The notes under the pieces are model-generated. The model saw only the letters and a list, made by a program, of their open reading frames with translations, was not told where the DNA came from and ran no database searches. A DNA stretch of 64,000 nt, taken from CAZKVJ01 sp964556225 (GTDB lineage: Bacteria; Actinomycetota; Acidimicrobiia; Acidimicrobiales; Ilumatobacteraceae). The stretch's first letter is position 1. Each line of letters opens with the position of its first letter. The stretch covers positions 1 through 64,000 of the forward strand of contig CAZKVJ010000002.1 of the NCBI GenBank assembly GCA_964556225.1. Direction: 5' to 3'. The position numbers and the translations under genes were made by a program. Positions 31,638 through 41,276 of the stretch are shown here, in pieces.

Positions 31638-32615
31638 GTGCGGGGACAGCGAGTGCTGGTCAGCGGCATGGGCGGCGAGCTCGGCTCACGGGTGGCGGCC
31701 CTGCTCGAGGACGAGCCCTGGGTGGCGGCGCTCGAGGGGATCGACGTGGATCCACCCCGGCGCCGGCTGCGCCGGGCCACGTTCCACCGGATCCAGCTCA
31801 GCGAGCGTGACCGCATCGTCGACGTGGTGGGGAAGTTCAACCCCCACGTCCTCATCCACGTCGGCGTCTGGGAACCCAACGCCCGCGCCAGCGCGGCTGA
31901 TGCCGAACGCCTGACGGACGAGGCCGCGGTCAGCATCCTCGGGGCCGCCGCAGAGTGCCGGGCGCTCGAGTCCATCGTCGTGCGCAGCGGGATCGAGCTC
32001 TACGGCCGGCACCGCAACGCCCTGACCCGCCCCGACGAGGACGCACCGGTGCACCCGACCTCGCCGTACGGGCGGATGGTCGCCTTCATCGAGGAGGTCG
32101 CCGGGCAGGTCGGCACCAGGATCGGCGTGCCGGTCGGAGCGCTGCGCCTGGCACCCGTGCTGGGACCCCACGTGCCGAGCCCGCTCGGGCGCCTGCTGCG
32201 CCTGCCCGCCGTCCCGTTCAGCGTGCTGGCCGACCCGCCCTTCGCCGTGCTGGAGGACGCCGATGCCGGCCGGGCCTTCGTGGCCGCCGCCGCCCGGCAC
32301 CTCGACCGCCCGGTCAACGTGGTCGCCCCGGGTGCGATCACCGCCCTGCAGGCCATCCTGCGCGGCCGAAGGTTCCCGCTGCCGATGATCGGCCCGGAGT
32401 GGGCCGTCGCCCGCCAGCTCAGCCACATCGCCGGCGCGCCCGTGCCCGAGCACGTGATCGAGCTCATGCACCGCGGCCGTCTCGCCGACGGCGGGCGGGC
32501 CGAGGCCCTGCTGGGGTTCCAGCCGCGGGCAACCACCTCGGAGGTCATCGACCGCCTCTACCGGTGGGAATCCGTGGTCCGGGTTCCGCCGCAACGCGCC
32601 TGGGAGGTGGCGTGA
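31638..32615 (+). CDS. NAD-dependent epimerase-like protein (Rossmann fold)
   Basis: A 325-residue extended-SDR protein. VLVSGMGGELGSRVAALL is the nucleotide-binding Gly motif (GxxGxxG) and VRSGIELYG plus SPYGRMVAFIEE is the active-site region. There the catalytic Tyr is present but the Lys of YxxxK is not, so catalysis is doubtful. It resembles the mycobacterial galE2/Rv0501 gene that also precedes an acyltransferase-like gene. The GTG at 31638 was chosen for its spacing to TAACGT; a GTG at 31611 lies upstream of the presumed transcription start. Confidence 0.7.
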   Translation: MRGQRVLVSGMGGELGSRVAALLEDEPWVAALEGIDVDPPRRRLRRATFHRIQLSERDRIVDVVGKFNPHVLIHVGVWEPNARASAADAERLTDEAAVSILGAAAECRALESIVVRSGIELYGRHRNALTRPDEDAPVHPTSPYGRMVAFIEEVAGQVGTRIGVPVGALRLAPVLGPHVPSPLGRLLRLPAVPFSVLADPPFAVLEDADAGRAFVAAAARHLDRPVNVVAPGAITALQAILRGRRFPLPMIGPEWAVARQLSHIAGAPVPEHVIELMHRGRLADGGRAEALLGFQPRATTSEVIDRLYRWESVVRVPPQRAWEVA

Positions 32616-33328
32616 TGCCCACCACCACTGCAGCACCGGAGTCGTCCCACTCCACCATCGGCAACGTCGTGCACCTGCCCGTCGATGCCGCCCACGTGGC
32701 CGAGGAGCGCCTGACCGGGCGCTTCGAGGTCGACGACTGGGGCCGTGACGGCGGCGCGGTGTCGATCGGCGGGCTGCTCGCCAACCTGCGGTGGTCGATG
32801 AGCGTCGGCGGCGTGGAGCACCTGCCCCATCGCACCGGCGCGTTGGTCGTCACCAACTCGCGGCGGCTGGCCCTGACGCCGGTCATGGTGGCGTGGGCGC
32901 TCGGCGTCGAGTCCGGGCGACCGGTGCGCTTCGTGGGCCGGCCCGACGTCGCCCCCGTCGGCGCCCTGATGCGGCGCGTCGGTGGGCTGCTCGCCAATCC
33001 GAACGAGGTGGCGGGGGCGCTGCGCGCCCATCAGGTCGTGGTCGTCGGCACCGACTCCGTGCGCCAGTCCCGCCGGGCCGGCCACGTCGACCCCCGCTAC
33101 GTGGCAGCGGCCCTGCGCGAGAGCGTGCCGGTGCTGCCCGCTGCCGCCGTCAGCGCCCCGACGGGGCGACGTGCCCGCATCGAGGTGGGCGGACCAGTCC
33201 GGTCGCGCAAGCGCCGGCGCGGTCCCCTGGCCGAGGTCGAGCTGGCCGAGCACGTGCAGCGACGCCTCCAGGACCTGCTCGACGAGATGGGCGGCGCGCC
33301 CGTCCTCGACTGGATCGGGGAGACCTGA
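32615..33328 (+). CDS. Acyltransferase-like protein (Rv0502 type)
   Basis: A 237-residue protein related to PlsC-like glycerolipid acyltransferases. VVTNSRRLALTPVMVAWAL replaces the usual HX4D motif, so the catalytic His-Asp pair is not seen; RFVGRPDVAPVGALMRRVGGLLANPNE corresponds to the region around the second family motif. The ATG overlaps the epimerase stop and its own stop overlaps the next ATG, so the three genes form one coupled operon. It may have lost acyltransfer activity. Confidence 0.6.
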   Translation: MPTTTAAPESSHSTIGNVVHLPVDAAHVAEERLTGRFEVDDWGRDGGAVSIGGLLANLRWSMSVGGVEHLPHRTGALVVTNSRRLALTPVMVAWALGVESGRPVRFVGRPDVAPVGALMRRVGGLLANPNEVAGALRAHQVVVVGTDSVRQSRRAGHVDPRYVAAALRESVPVLPAAAVSAPTGRRARIEVGGPVRSRKRRRGPLAEVELAEHVQRRLQDLLDEMGGAPVLDWIGET

Positions 33329-34182
33329 TGGCCTACGCCCGAGCTGCCGACGGCGTTCGCCTCCACTACGAGGTGACCGGCCGGCGCCATGCCCCACCTG
33401 TCCTCATGATCCAGGGCCTGGGCGCCGACAAGCACGGCTGGGACCTGCAGCGCCTGGCGCTCAGCATGCGCTACCGGGTCATCGCGTTCGACAACCGAGG
33501 CGCAGGACGCAGCGACAAGCCGTTCGGCACGTACTCGCTCGACCAGATGGCCGACGACGCCGTCGCCGTGCTCGACCACGCCGGCGTGGAGTCGGCTCAC
33601 GTGGTCGGCGCGTCGATGGGCGGTGCGATCAGCCAGATCCTCACCATCAAGCACCCCGATCGCGTCCGCTCCCTGACGCTCGCCTGCACGGCGTGTCGCA
33701 ACCACCCGTGGCGTCGCGAGCTGCTGGCGTCGTGGGCCTCCACCGCCAACGAGCGGGGGATGGGCGCCATGGCCCACGTCGCGGCCCGGTGGGTCATCGG
33801 CCCACGGTCGTTCCGGCGCCTGGCGCCGGCGCTCGGCTGGCTCGGGCCGCTCGGGCGAAACCGGGCCACGCACGCCTTCGTGGCCCAGGTCCGGGCGATC
33901 CTCACCGCCGACGAGACCGAGGCCGAAGAGCTCGGGTCCATCACGGTGCCCGCGCTCGTCATCGTCGGCAACCAGGACATCCTCACCCCGCGCGGCGACA
34001 GCGAGGAGCTGGCGGCCCGCATCCCCACCGCCGAGCTGGTGGTGATCTCAGGGGCCGCGCACGGGTTCATGGTCGAGCACGCCACCACGTTCAACCGGGT
34101 GCTGCTCGACTTCCTCGGCCGGGTCGTGAAGGCCGAAGAGGCCGCCGCGGCGTCCAGCACGCCGAGCGCCGCCTCCGCCTGA
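33328..34182 (+). CDS. Alpha/beta hydrolase
   Basis: A 284-residue alpha/beta-hydrolase fold enzyme. HGWDLQRL with the oxyanion segment IQGLGADK, nucleophile elbow VVGASMGGAIS, acid in IVGNQDILTPRG and catalytic His in SGAAHGFMVEH give a complete triad. It is the last gene of the epimerase operon. The Ala/Ser-rich tail (about 270-284) is unstructured. Substrate unknown; esters or lactones are likely. Confidence 0.8.
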   Translation: MAYARAADGVRLHYEVTGRRHAPPVLMIQGLGADKHGWDLQRLALSMRYRVIAFDNRGAGRSDKPFGTYSLDQMADDAVAVLDHAGVESAHVVGASMGGAISQILTIKHPDRVRSLTLACTACRNHPWRRELLASWASTANERGMGAMAHVAARWVIGPRSFRRLAPALGWLGPLGRNRATHAFVAQVRAILTADETEAEELGSITVPALVIVGNQDILTPRGDSEELAARIPTAELVVISGAAHGFMVEHATTFNRVLLDFLGRVVKAEEAAAASSTPSAASA

Positions 34183-34201
34183 CCCCCTCCCCTCGGACTC
34201 C

Positions 34202-34235
34202 TGGGACCAGAACGGGACTGTTTGGACCGGAGCGG
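34202..34235 (+). repeat. Intergenic repeat pair between convergent genes
   Basis: TGGGACCAGAACGG (34202-34215) is the exact reverse complement of 27736-27749. It is followed by an imperfect second copy, GGACCGGAGCGGG (about 34224-34236). The gap separates the ends of two convergent genes, so a termination role is possible. Confidence 0.4.
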
Positions 34236-34241
34236 GAGAGA

Positions 34242-35237
34242 TCAGGGGCGCACGGACGCCAGCAGCGCGGCCGGCGCCGCGCGCAGCGCGTCGGTGGCCG
34301 CCCCGGGCGGCAGCTCGGCACACGCCGCCTCGGCCGCCTGCACGTAGGCCGCCGCAGCGGCGATGGCACTGGCGACCCCACCGTTCGAGCGCACGATGGC
34401 GAGCGCCTTCTCACGCTCGGCGGCGTCGAGCGGCTTGCCGAGCAGGTCGCGCAGCTCGTCACCGGCTGCACCGGCGGTGACGAGCGTGCGCAGCACCGGC
34501 AACGTGTAGACGCCCTCGACCATGTCGTGGCCGGCCGGCTTGCCGAGCTCGCCGTCGGTGGAGGTGATGTCGAGCACGTCGTCGACGATCTGGAAGACCA
34601 TCCCGTAGGCCAGCCCGTAACGCGTGACCACCTCCACCAGGGACCGGTCGAGGCCGCCGACGATGGCACCGATGCGCGCCGCGGTGGCGAACAGCGAGGC
34701 CGTCTTGCCCTCGATGCTGGCGAGATAGGAGGCCTCGCTGCGGGAGGTGTCGTACGTGTGGCGGAGCTCTTCGATCTGCCCCTCGCACAGGCGGCCGATG
34801 GTGCGCGCGAGCAGCGCGGCCACCTCGGTGCCGAGGGAGGCGGCGATCTCGCTGGCCCTGCTCAACAGGAAGTCGCCGGCCAGGATCGCCTGCAGGTTGC
34901 CCCACTTGGCGTTGACGGTCTCGACGCCACGGCGGGTCTCGGCCTCGTCCATCACGTCGTCGTGGTAGAGCGAGCCGAGGTGCACCAGCTCGCAGCTGAC
35001 CCCGCCGAGCACGACGTCATCGGAGACACCGTGGTCGGGGGACGAGGCTGCGGCGCCGACCTGCGCGGCGACCACCGCCAGCACCGGGCGCAGCCGCTTC
35101 CCACCGGCGACGATGAGGTGCGAGGCGATCTCGGTGAGGTAGGCGTCCGACGTGGCCACCGACGCCAGGAGCGCGGCCTCGATCCGCTCGCGGTCGGCAT
35201 CCATGCGCGCCAGCGTCAGCAACGGCGAGGTGGCCAT
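34242..35237 (-). CDS. Polyprenyl diphosphate synthase
   Basis: A 331-residue trans-prenyltransferase. GGKRLRP near the N-terminus, the first Asp-rich motif YHDDVMDEAETRRG and the second VFQIVDDVLDITS are intact, each DDxxD. The residue pattern before the first motif (SLYHDDVMD) suggests a long-chain product such as the side chain of menaquinone, but chain length cannot be fixed by eye. TAGCCT lies seven bases before the ATG at 35237. No menaquinone genes adjoin. Confidence 0.88.
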   Translation of the reverse strand: MATSPLLTLARMDADRERIEAALLASVATSDAYLTEIASHLIVAGGKRLRPVLAVVAAQVGAAASSPDHGVSDDVVLGGVSCELVHLGSLYHDDVMDEAETRRGVETVNAKWGNLQAILAGDFLLSRASEIAASLGTEVAALLARTIGRLCEGQIEELRHTYDTSRSEASYLASIEGKTASLFATAARIGAIVGGLDRSLVEVVTRYGLAYGMVFQIVDDVLDITSTDGELGKPAGHDMVEGVYTLPVLRTLVTAGAAGDELRDLLGKPLDAAEREKALAIVRSNGGVASAIAAAAAYVQAAEAACAELPPGAATDALRAAPAALLASVRP

Positions 35238-35244
35238 CGGGCCC

Positions 35245-35250
35245 AGGCTA
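35245..35250 (-). promoter_or_regulatory. -10-like box of the polyprenyl synthase gene
   Basis: TAGCCT on the minus strand ends seven bases before the ATG at 35237. Confidence 0.4.
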
Positions 35251-35367
35251 GGCCAGGATCGCGGACCCGCACGAACGAGCCGCGCGGCCCACACACCCCC
35301 TACGGTGAGTTGAACCACCCCGGGGGTAGAGTGAGCACACGTAGCAGCCGTTCCGGAAAGGGCGGGG

Positions 35368-37920
35368 ATGTTCGAACGCTTCACCGACCGGGCCCGCAGG
35401 GTCGTCGTCCTGGCACAGGAAGAGGCGCGCCTGCTCAACCACTCCTACATCGGCACCGAGCACATCCTGCTCGGGCTGATCCACGAGGGCGAAGGCGTCG
35501 CCGCCAAGGCGCTGGAGTCGCTCGGCATCTCGCTCGAGGCGGTGCGGGCCCAGGTCGAGGAGATCATCGGCCAGGGTGGCTCCTCGCCGTCGGGCCACAT
35601 CCCGTTCACGCCCCGGGCCAAGAAGGTCCTCGAGCTGTCGCTTCGTGAAGCGCTCCAGCTCGGCCACAACTACATCGGCACCGAGCACATCCTGCTCGGA
35701 CTCATCCGAGAGGGCGAGGGCGTCGCCGCCCAGGTGCTCGTCAAGCTCGGCGCCGACCTGTCCCGGGTGCGCCAGCAGGTCATCCAGCTCCTGTCCGGCT
35801 ACCAGGGCCCCCAGGGCAAGGGTGAGCCGGCGGCCGCCGCCGCACCGGGCGCCACCGGGCGTGAGGAGCCGCAGGAGAAGGGCGGCAGCCAGATCCTCGA
35901 CCAGTTCGGTCGCAACCTCACCCAGCTCGCCCGCGAGAAGAAGCTCGATCCCGTCATCGGGCGCATGCGCGAGCTCGAGCGGGTCATGCAGATCCTCTCC
36001 CGGCGCACCAAGAACAACCCGGTCCTCATCGGCGAGCCGGGCGTCGGCAAGACGGCCATCGTCGAGGGTCTGGCCCAGAAGATCGTCAACAACGACGTGC
36101 CGGACACGCTTCGCAACAAGCAGCTCTACACCCTCGACCTCGGCGCGCTGGTGGCGGGCAGCCGCTACCGCGGCGACTTCGAGGAGCGCCTGAAGAAGGT
36201 GCTCAAGGAGATCAAGACCCGCGGCGACATCATCCTGTTCATCGACGAGATCCACACCCTCGTCGGGGCCGGGGCAGCCGAGGGCGCCATCGACGCCGCC
36301 AGCATCCTGAAGCCGATGCTCGCCCGCGGCGAGCTGCAGACCATCGGTGCCACCACGCTCGACGAGTACCGCAAGCACCTCGAGAAGGACGCTGCGCTCG
36401 AGCGCCGGTTCCAGCCGGTCAAGGTGGAGGAGCCCACGCTCAGCCACACCATCGAGATCCTGAAGGGCGTGCGCGACAAGTACGAGGCGCACCACCGGGT
36501 CACCATCACCGACCAGGCCATCGTCGCTGCGGCCAACCTGGCCGACCGCTACATCTCCGACCGCCACCTCCCCGACAAGGCGATCGACCTCATCGACGAG
36601 GCCGGCAGCCGGCTGCGCATCAAGCGCATGCAGACGCCGCCAGACCTGAAGGAGCTCGAGTCCCGCCTCACCGAGGTGCAAGACGCCAAGAAGCGCGCCG
36701 TCGAGGAGCAGCGCTTCGAGGAGGCCGGCCGCCTGCGAGACCAGGAGAAGTCGCTGCTCGAGGAGCGCGCCGCCAAGGAGACCGAGATCAAGGCGTCGGG
36801 CGTCGACCTGTTCGACGAGGTCGACGAGGAGGCCATCGCCGAGGTCCTGTCGATCTGGACCGGCATCCCCGTCTACAAGCTCACCGAGGAGGAGACCCAG
36901 AAGCTCCTCAACATGGAGGCCGAGCTCCACAAGCGGATCATCGGCCAGGAGGACGCCATCAAGGCCGTCAGCCAGAGCATCCGGCGCACCCGGGCCGGTC
37001 TCAAGGACCCGAAGCGCCCGAGCGGCTCGTTCATCTTCCTCGGCCCCACCGGGGTGGGCAAGACCGAGCTGGCCAAGACGCTGGCCGAGTTCCTGTTCGG
37101 CGACGACGACGCGCTCATTGCGCTCGACATGTCCGAGTACATGGAGAAGCACACGGTCAGCCGCCTCGTGGGCTCGCCCCCCGGCTACGTCGGCTACGAG
37201 GAGGGCGGCCAGCTCACCGAGGCCGTGCGGCGCCGGCCGTTCAGTGTGGTGCTGTTCGACGAGATCGAAAAGGCCCACCCAGACGTGTTCAACACGCTGC
37301 TGCAGATCCTCGAGGAGGGTCGCCTCACCGACAGCCAGGGCCGCACCGTCGACTTCCGCAACACGGTGCTCATCATGACCTCCAACCTGGGTACCCAGGA
37401 CCTGCGCAAGGCGAACGTCGGCTTCACCAAGCTCGACGAGGCCGTGTCGTACGAGCGGATGAAGGAGAAGGTGAACGACGCGCTGAAGACCCACTTCCGC
37501 CCGGAGTTCCTGAACCGCATCGACGAGGTCATCGTCTTCCACGAGCTGTCCCGCATCGAGGTCGTGGCGATGGTCGACATGATGGTCAAGCGCCTCGTCA
37601 CCCAGCTCGAGAGCCAGGGGCTCGGGATCGAGCTCACCCAGTCGGCCAAGGATCTGCTGGCCGAGCGTGGCTACGACCCCCAGCTGGGCGCCCGGCCGCT
37701 GCGGCGGGCCATCCAGCGCCTGGTCGAGGACCCGCTGTCGGAGAGGCTCCTCTACAAGGAGTTCCATGCCGGCGAGATCGTGGTGGTCGACACCGAGGAC
37801 GATCCCGACCGGCCGGGCGAGCGGCGCATCGCGTTCCGCGCCGTCGAGGGCTTCCAGCCGCCGCCGGCAGTCGAGCTCGCCGGCACCACCACCGGCGAGG
37901 CCGACACCCCGACCGAGTAG
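35368..37920 (+). CDS. clpC: ClpC ATPase subunit of the Clp protease
   Basis: An 850-residue AAA+ unfoldase that feeds ClpP. Two Clp-N repeats occupy about 1-145 ([38 protein letters not shown]). AAA-1 has [16 protein letters not shown] and [18 protein letters not shown]-type middle domain spans about 425-465 ([16 protein letters not shown]). AAA-2 has [16 protein letters not shown] and [25 protein letters not shown] is in the C-terminal D2-small domain. Upstream there is a TAGAGT box at 35327-35332 and a GGGCGGGG ribosome site, so this gene, unlike its neighbours, has a real 5' leader. A long antisense open frame over it is spurious. Confidence 0.95.
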   Translation: MFERFTDRARRVVVLAQEEARLLNHSYIGTEHILLGLIHEGEGVAAKALESLGISLEAVRAQVEEIIGQGGSSPSGHIPFTPRAKKVLELSLREALQLGHNYIGTEHILLGLIREGEGVAAQVLVKLGADLSRVRQQVIQLLSGYQGPQGKGEPAAAAAPGATGREEPQEKGGSQILDQFGRNLTQLAREKKLDPVIGRMRELERVMQILSRRTKNNPVLIGEPGVGKTAIVEGLAQKIVNNDVPDTLRNKQLYTLDLGALVAGSRYRGDFEERLKKVLKEIKTRGDIILFIDEIHTLVGAGAAEGAIDAASILKPMLARGELQTIGATTLDEYRKHLEKDAALERRFQPVKVEEPTLSHTIEILKGVRDKYEAHHRVTITDQAIVAAANLADRYISDRHLPDKAIDLIDEAGSRLRIKRMQTPPDLKELESRLTEVQDAKKRAVEEQRFEEAGRLRDQEKSLLEERAAKETEIKASGVDLFDEVDEEAIAEVLSIWTGIPVYKLTEEETQKLLNMEAELHKRIIGQEDAIKAVSQSIRRTRAGLKDPKRPSGSFIFLGPTGVGKTELAKTLAEFLFGDDDALIALDMSEYMEKHTVSRLVGSPPGYVGYEEGGQLTEAVRRRPFSVVLFDEIEKAHPDVFNTLLQILEEGRLTDSQGRTVDFRNTVLIMTSNLGTQDLRKANVGFTKLDEAVSYERMKEKVNDALKTHFRPEFLNRIDEVIVFHELSRIEVVAMVDMMVKRLVTQLESQGLGIELTQSAKDLLAERGYDPQLGARPLRRAIQRLVEDPLSERLLYKEFHAGEIVVVDTEDDPDRPGERRIAFRAVEGFQPPPAVELAGTTTGEADTPTE

Positions 37921-37972
37921 GCGCACGACGTGCCCGGGCATCCGGGTGGCCGTCTGCGATGATCGGCGGGTC

Positions 37973-38752
37973 ATGGTCCGCCGCGCTCTGCTCACCGTCG
38001 CGTCCGTCGTGGCCGTCGTCGTGCTGGCGGGCTGTCGCGTCGACGTCACCGTCGACGTCGTGGTGGCCGACGACGGCTCCGGCACGGTGACCGTCACCGC
38101 GGTGGCCGACCCGGCGCTCGTCGCCGAGGTGCCCGAGCTGGCCGAGGACGTGCGCACCGACGATCTGACGGCGGCCGGGTGGACGGTCGACGGTCCGGCG
38201 CCGACCCCGGAGGGCGGGCTGCAGGTGGTGCTCACCCGCGCGTTCTCCACCCCGGCCGAGGCCAACGCCGTGCTCGCCCAGCTGGGCGGGCCCGACGGTC
38301 CGATCCTGGGCGCCGAGCTCGCCCGCGCCAGCGAGTTCGCCCGCTCGACGTGGACGTTCGACGGCACGCTGCAGGTGACCGGCGGCATCGACGCGTTCGC
38401 CGACGACGAGCTGCTGGCTGCGCTCGGTGCCTCGCCGTACGCCGACGACCTGGCGGACGTGGCGCTGGCCGACGCCCTCGGGATCGAGCTGAGCCTGACG
38501 CTGCCGGACGAGGTGGACGAGACCACCGGCACCGCCCAGGGTGCGGTGGTGCGCTGGACGGTGCCGATGGACGGCACCGCCGTCGACCTGGCCACCCTGG
38601 CCGAGGAGACCGACCGGGGCGCCCGGCTGGCGCGCACTGCGTCGCAGGTGGCCCAGCTCCTGTTCGTGGCCTGGCTGGTGGTGGCCACCACCTTCATCGT
38701 CTACGTCGTGGTCGCCCGCCGCCGGCGCCGCGCTGCACCACCCCCTGCGTAG
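37973..38752 (+). CDS. Membrane-anchored lipoprotein of unknown function
   Basis: A 259-residue lipoprotein: lipobox VVLAGC at about 16-21, an extracytoplasmic domain of repeated beta segments (VDVVVADDGSGTVTVTAVADPALV), and a C-terminal membrane helix (LLFVAWLVVATTFIVYVVVA) followed by a basic RRRRR cluster. Two membrane attachments on one chain, lipid and helix, are unusual. It immediately precedes radA; its stop codon TAG is part of the likely radA -10 box. Confidence 0.65.
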   Translation: MVRRALLTVASVVAVVVLAGCRVDVTVDVVVADDGSGTVTVTAVADPALVAEVPELAEDVRTDDLTAAGWTVDGPAPTPEGGLQVVLTRAFSTPAEANAVLAQLGGPDGPILGAELARASEFARSTWTFDGTLQVTGGIDAFADDELLAALGASPYADDLADVALADALGIELSLTLPDEVDETTGTAQGAVVRWTVPMDGTAVDLATLAEETDRGARLARTASQVAQLLFVAWLVVATTFIVYVVVARRRRRAAPPPA

Positions 38753-38755
38753 GGT
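38750..38755 (+). promoter_or_regulatory. -10-like box of radA, overlapping a stop codon
   Basis: TAGGGT ends seven bases before the ATG at 38763. Its first three bases are the stop codon of the lipoprotein gene. Confidence 0.45.
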
Positions 38756-38762
38756 CCGCGTC

Positions 38763-40139
38763 ATGGCCAGGCTGAAGCTGATCCACCGCTGCACCGACTG
38801 CGGTGCCGCCCATCCGAAGTGGGCGGGCCGCTGCCCCACGTGCGGCGCGTGGAACACGCTGGTCGAAGACGTCGAAGGCCCCGACGGGCTCGACCCGGAG
38901 CTGCTGGCCGCCGTGGCCGCGCTCGCCCCTGCGGGGGTGGCGAGCCCCATCGCCGACGTGGACGCCCTCGTCGCCCAGCCTCGCCCGACGGGCATCGCCG
39001 AGCTCGACCGCGTGCTCGGCGGCGGGCTGGTGCCGGGGTCGGTCACGCTGCTCGGCGGCGAGCCGGGCATCGGCAAGAGCACCCTCCTGCTGCAGCTGCT
39101 GGCCTGGTGGCCCGGGCGAACCCTCTACGTGTCGGCGGAGGAGAGCGCCCAGCAGGTGCGCCTGCGGGCCGAACGGCTGAGCGCGCTGCAGCCAGACCTG
39201 TGGCTGCTGGCCGAGACGTCGCTGCCCCACGTGCTGGCGGCCATCGACGAGGTCCAGCCGGAGCTGGTGGTCGTCGACAGCATCCAGACCGTCGCCGACC
39301 CTGGGCTGGGATCACCGCCCGGCAGCATCGCCCAGGTGCGGGGCTGCGCCCACCGGCTGGTGCTCGAGGCCAAGCGCCGCAGCGTGGCGGTGGTGATGGT
39401 CGGCCACGTCACCAAGGAGGGCAGCCTGGCCGGACCCCGGGTGCTCGAGCACGTGGTCGACACGGTGCTGTCGTTCGAGGGCGAGCGCCATCACGCCCTG
39501 CGCCTGCTGCGGGCCGTGAAGCACCGCTTCGGCCCCACTGGCGAGCTGGGCCTGTTCGAGATGGCCGGTCATGGCCTCGTCGGCGTGGCCGATCCGAGCT
39601 CGCTGTTCCTCGCCGACCGGCGCACCGGCGTCGCCGGCAGCGCCGTCGTGCCCACCATCGAAGGGCACCGGCCGCTGCTCGTCGAGGTGCAGGCCCTCAC
39701 GTCACGGGCCGTGTCCGGTGTGCCGCCGCGGCGCAGCACCCACGGCGTCGAGCTGTCGCGGCTGGCCATGCTGCTCGCCGTGCTCGACCAGCGGGCCGGC
39801 CTCACGTGCGCGTCGGCCGACGTCTACGCCAGCGCGGTGGGTGGCGTGCGCCTGGCCGAGCCTGGCGTCGACCTGGGGGTGTGCCTCGCGGTCGCCTCGG
39901 CCATGACGGGCCGGGCCCTGCCCGCCGATCTGGTGGCGCTGGGCGAAGTGGGCCTGGCGGGCGAGCTGCGCCAGGTGGCCCAGACCCCTCGCCGGCTGGG
40001 CGAGGCCGCCCGGCTCGGGTTCCGCCAAGCCCTCATCCCGGCCAGCAGCCGCCTGCAGGTCCCCGGCATCGAGCTGACCCGGGTCGCCACGCTCGCCCAG
40101 GCACTCGTCGCCGTCGGCATCACTCCCACCTCCTCCTGA
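38763..40139 (+). CDS. radA: DNA repair protein RadA (Sms)
   Basis: A 458-residue RecA-like helicase for branch migration. The N-terminal zinc finger is CTDCGAAHPKWAGRCPTCGAWNT (four Cys), Walker A is GGEPGIGKSTLLLQ, Walker B is ELVVVDSIQTV, and a Lon-protease-like C-terminal domain starts near 330. The RadA signature KNRFG reads KHRFG here (VKHRFGPTGELGLFEM), an Asn to His change in a motif that is otherwise nearly invariant. It lies directly upstream of disA, as in many actinobacteria. Confidence 0.93.
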   Translation: MARLKLIHRCTDCGAAHPKWAGRCPTCGAWNTLVEDVEGPDGLDPELLAAVAALAPAGVASPIADVDALVAQPRPTGIAELDRVLGGGLVPGSVTLLGGEPGIGKSTLLLQLLAWWPGRTLYVSAEESAQQVRLRAERLSALQPDLWLLAETSLPHVLAAIDEVQPELVVVDSIQTVADPGLGSPPGSIAQVRGCAHRLVLEAKRRSVAVVMVGHVTKEGSLAGPRVLEHVVDTVLSFEGERHHALRLLRAVKHRFGPTGELGLFEMAGHGLVGVADPSSLFLADRRTGVAGSAVVPTIEGHRPLLVEVQALTSRAVSGVPPRRSTHGVELSRLAMLLAVLDQRAGLTCASADVYASAVGGVRLAEPGVDLGVCLAVASAMTGRALPADLVALGEVGLAGELRQVAQTPRRLGEAARLGFRQALIPASSRLQVPGIELTRVATLAQALVAVGITPTSS

Positions 40140-40159
40140 GGCACGGCAGGGCCGTCCCC

Positions 40160-40165
40160 TACACT
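40160..40165 (+). promoter_or_regulatory. -10-like box of disA
   Basis: TACACT ends six bases before the ATG at 40172, so disA may have its own promoter besides read-through from radA. Confidence 0.4.
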
Positions 40166-40171
40166 CCGTCC

Positions 40172-41251
40172 ATGTCCAACGCCCGGCGCCATTCCGGCGT
40201 GCTCCACGACGCCCTCGCCCGGGTGGCGCCCGGAACGCCGCTGCGAGACGGCCTCGACCGGATCGTACGGGCGAAGATGGGCGCGCTGGTCGTCATCGGC
40301 GACGGGCCCGACGTGCTCGCCATCTGCACCGGTGGGTTCCTGCTCGACGCGCCGTTCAGCCCCCAGCGCCTCTCCGAGCTGGCGAAGATGGACGGCGCCA
40401 TCATCTTGTCGAGCGACCTGACCCGCATCGCAAGGGCCAACGTGCACCTGGTTCCTGACTCGAGCGTGCCCACCAGCGAGACCGGCACCCGGCACCGCAC
40501 CGCCGAGCGCGTCGCCCGCTCGCTCGGGGTGCCGGTGGTCAGCGTCAGCGAGGACATGGCGGTGATCGCCCTGTACGTGGGCACGTCACGCCAGCAGCTG
40601 CAGGAGGTGTCCCGGCTGCTCGACCGGGCCAACCAGGCGCTGCAGACGCTCGAGCGCTACCAGGCCCGACTGGGCGACGCGCTGGCGAACCTCACCGCGC
40701 TCGAGGTCGAGGACCTGGTCACCCTGCGCGACGTGGCGTCGGTGCTGCAGCGGGCCGAGATGGTGCACCGCCTCACCGCGGAGATCGAGATGATGATCGC
40801 CGAGCTGGGCGTCGACGCCCGGCTGCTGCGGCTCCAGCTCGACGAGCTGCTCGGCGACCTCGACGAGGAGATCGACCTCACCGTCAAGGACTACCTGCCG
40901 GGCGGCACCCGCAAGGGCGTCGACAACGTGCTCGCCGAGCTGACCCGGCTGTCCCGCGAGGAGTCGCTCGACCTGCGCCACGCCGCGGCGACGCTCGGCC
41001 TGCCGGGCGGCGGCGCCGACCTCGACCAGGGGCTCACACCCCGCGGCGAACGGCTGCTGTCGCGCGTGCCCCGCCTGCCGGCCAGCATCGCCGAGAAGGT
41101 GGCCGACCACTTCGGGGACCTCAACAAGATCCTGCGGGCCACCGTCGCCGACTTGGCCGAGGTCGAGGGCGTCGGCGCCACCCGGGCCCGCGCCATCAAG
41201 GACAGCCTCGCCCGCCTCACCGAGTCCACCATCCTCGACCAGTACGCCTGA
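40172..41251 (+). CDS. disA: Diadenylate cyclase DisA
   Basis: A 359-residue enzyme that makes cyclic di-AMP and scans DNA. The DAC domain has the ATP-binding DGA motif in LAKMDGAIILS and the RHR motif in GTRHRTAERVARSLG. A helical linker follows, and the C-terminal HhH DNA-binding domain has VADLAEVEGVGATRARAIKDSL. ATG chosen by the -10 spacing. The branch-migration protein RadA encoded just upstream is known to restrain DisA activity in other bacteria. Confidence 0.95.
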   Translation: MSNARRHSGVLHDALARVAPGTPLRDGLDRIVRAKMGALVVIGDGPDVLAICTGGFLLDAPFSPQRLSELAKMDGAIILSSDLTRIARANVHLVPDSSVPTSETGTRHRTAERVARSLGVPVVSVSEDMAVIALYVGTSRQQLQEVSRLLDRANQALQTLERYQARLGDALANLTALEVEDLVTLRDVASVLQRAEMVHRLTAEIEMMIAELGVDARLLRLQLDELLGDLDEEIDLTVKDYLPGGTRKGVDNVLAELTRLSREESLDLRHAAATLGLPGGGADLDQGLTPRGERLLSRVPRLPASIAEKVADHFGDLNKILRATVADLAEVEGVGATRARAIKDSLARLTESTILDQYA

Positions 41252-41255
41252 CCAC

Positions 41256-41276
41256 CCCCTACGTGACCTCACGGGG
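41256..41276. terminator. Hairpin between convergent disA and LysM-BTAD genes
   Basis: CCCC and CGTG pair with CACG and GGGG around loop ACCT, with a two-base bulge. It spans the 17-bp gap between the two stop codons. No T-run follows, so only a weak bidirectional terminator is suggested. Confidence 0.35.

Noticed and set aside
35248..38697. A 1149-codon open frame antisense to clpC
   Set aside because: Composition is typical of antisense shadow (Leu/Glu/Asp repeats) and clpC on the other strand is unmistakable.
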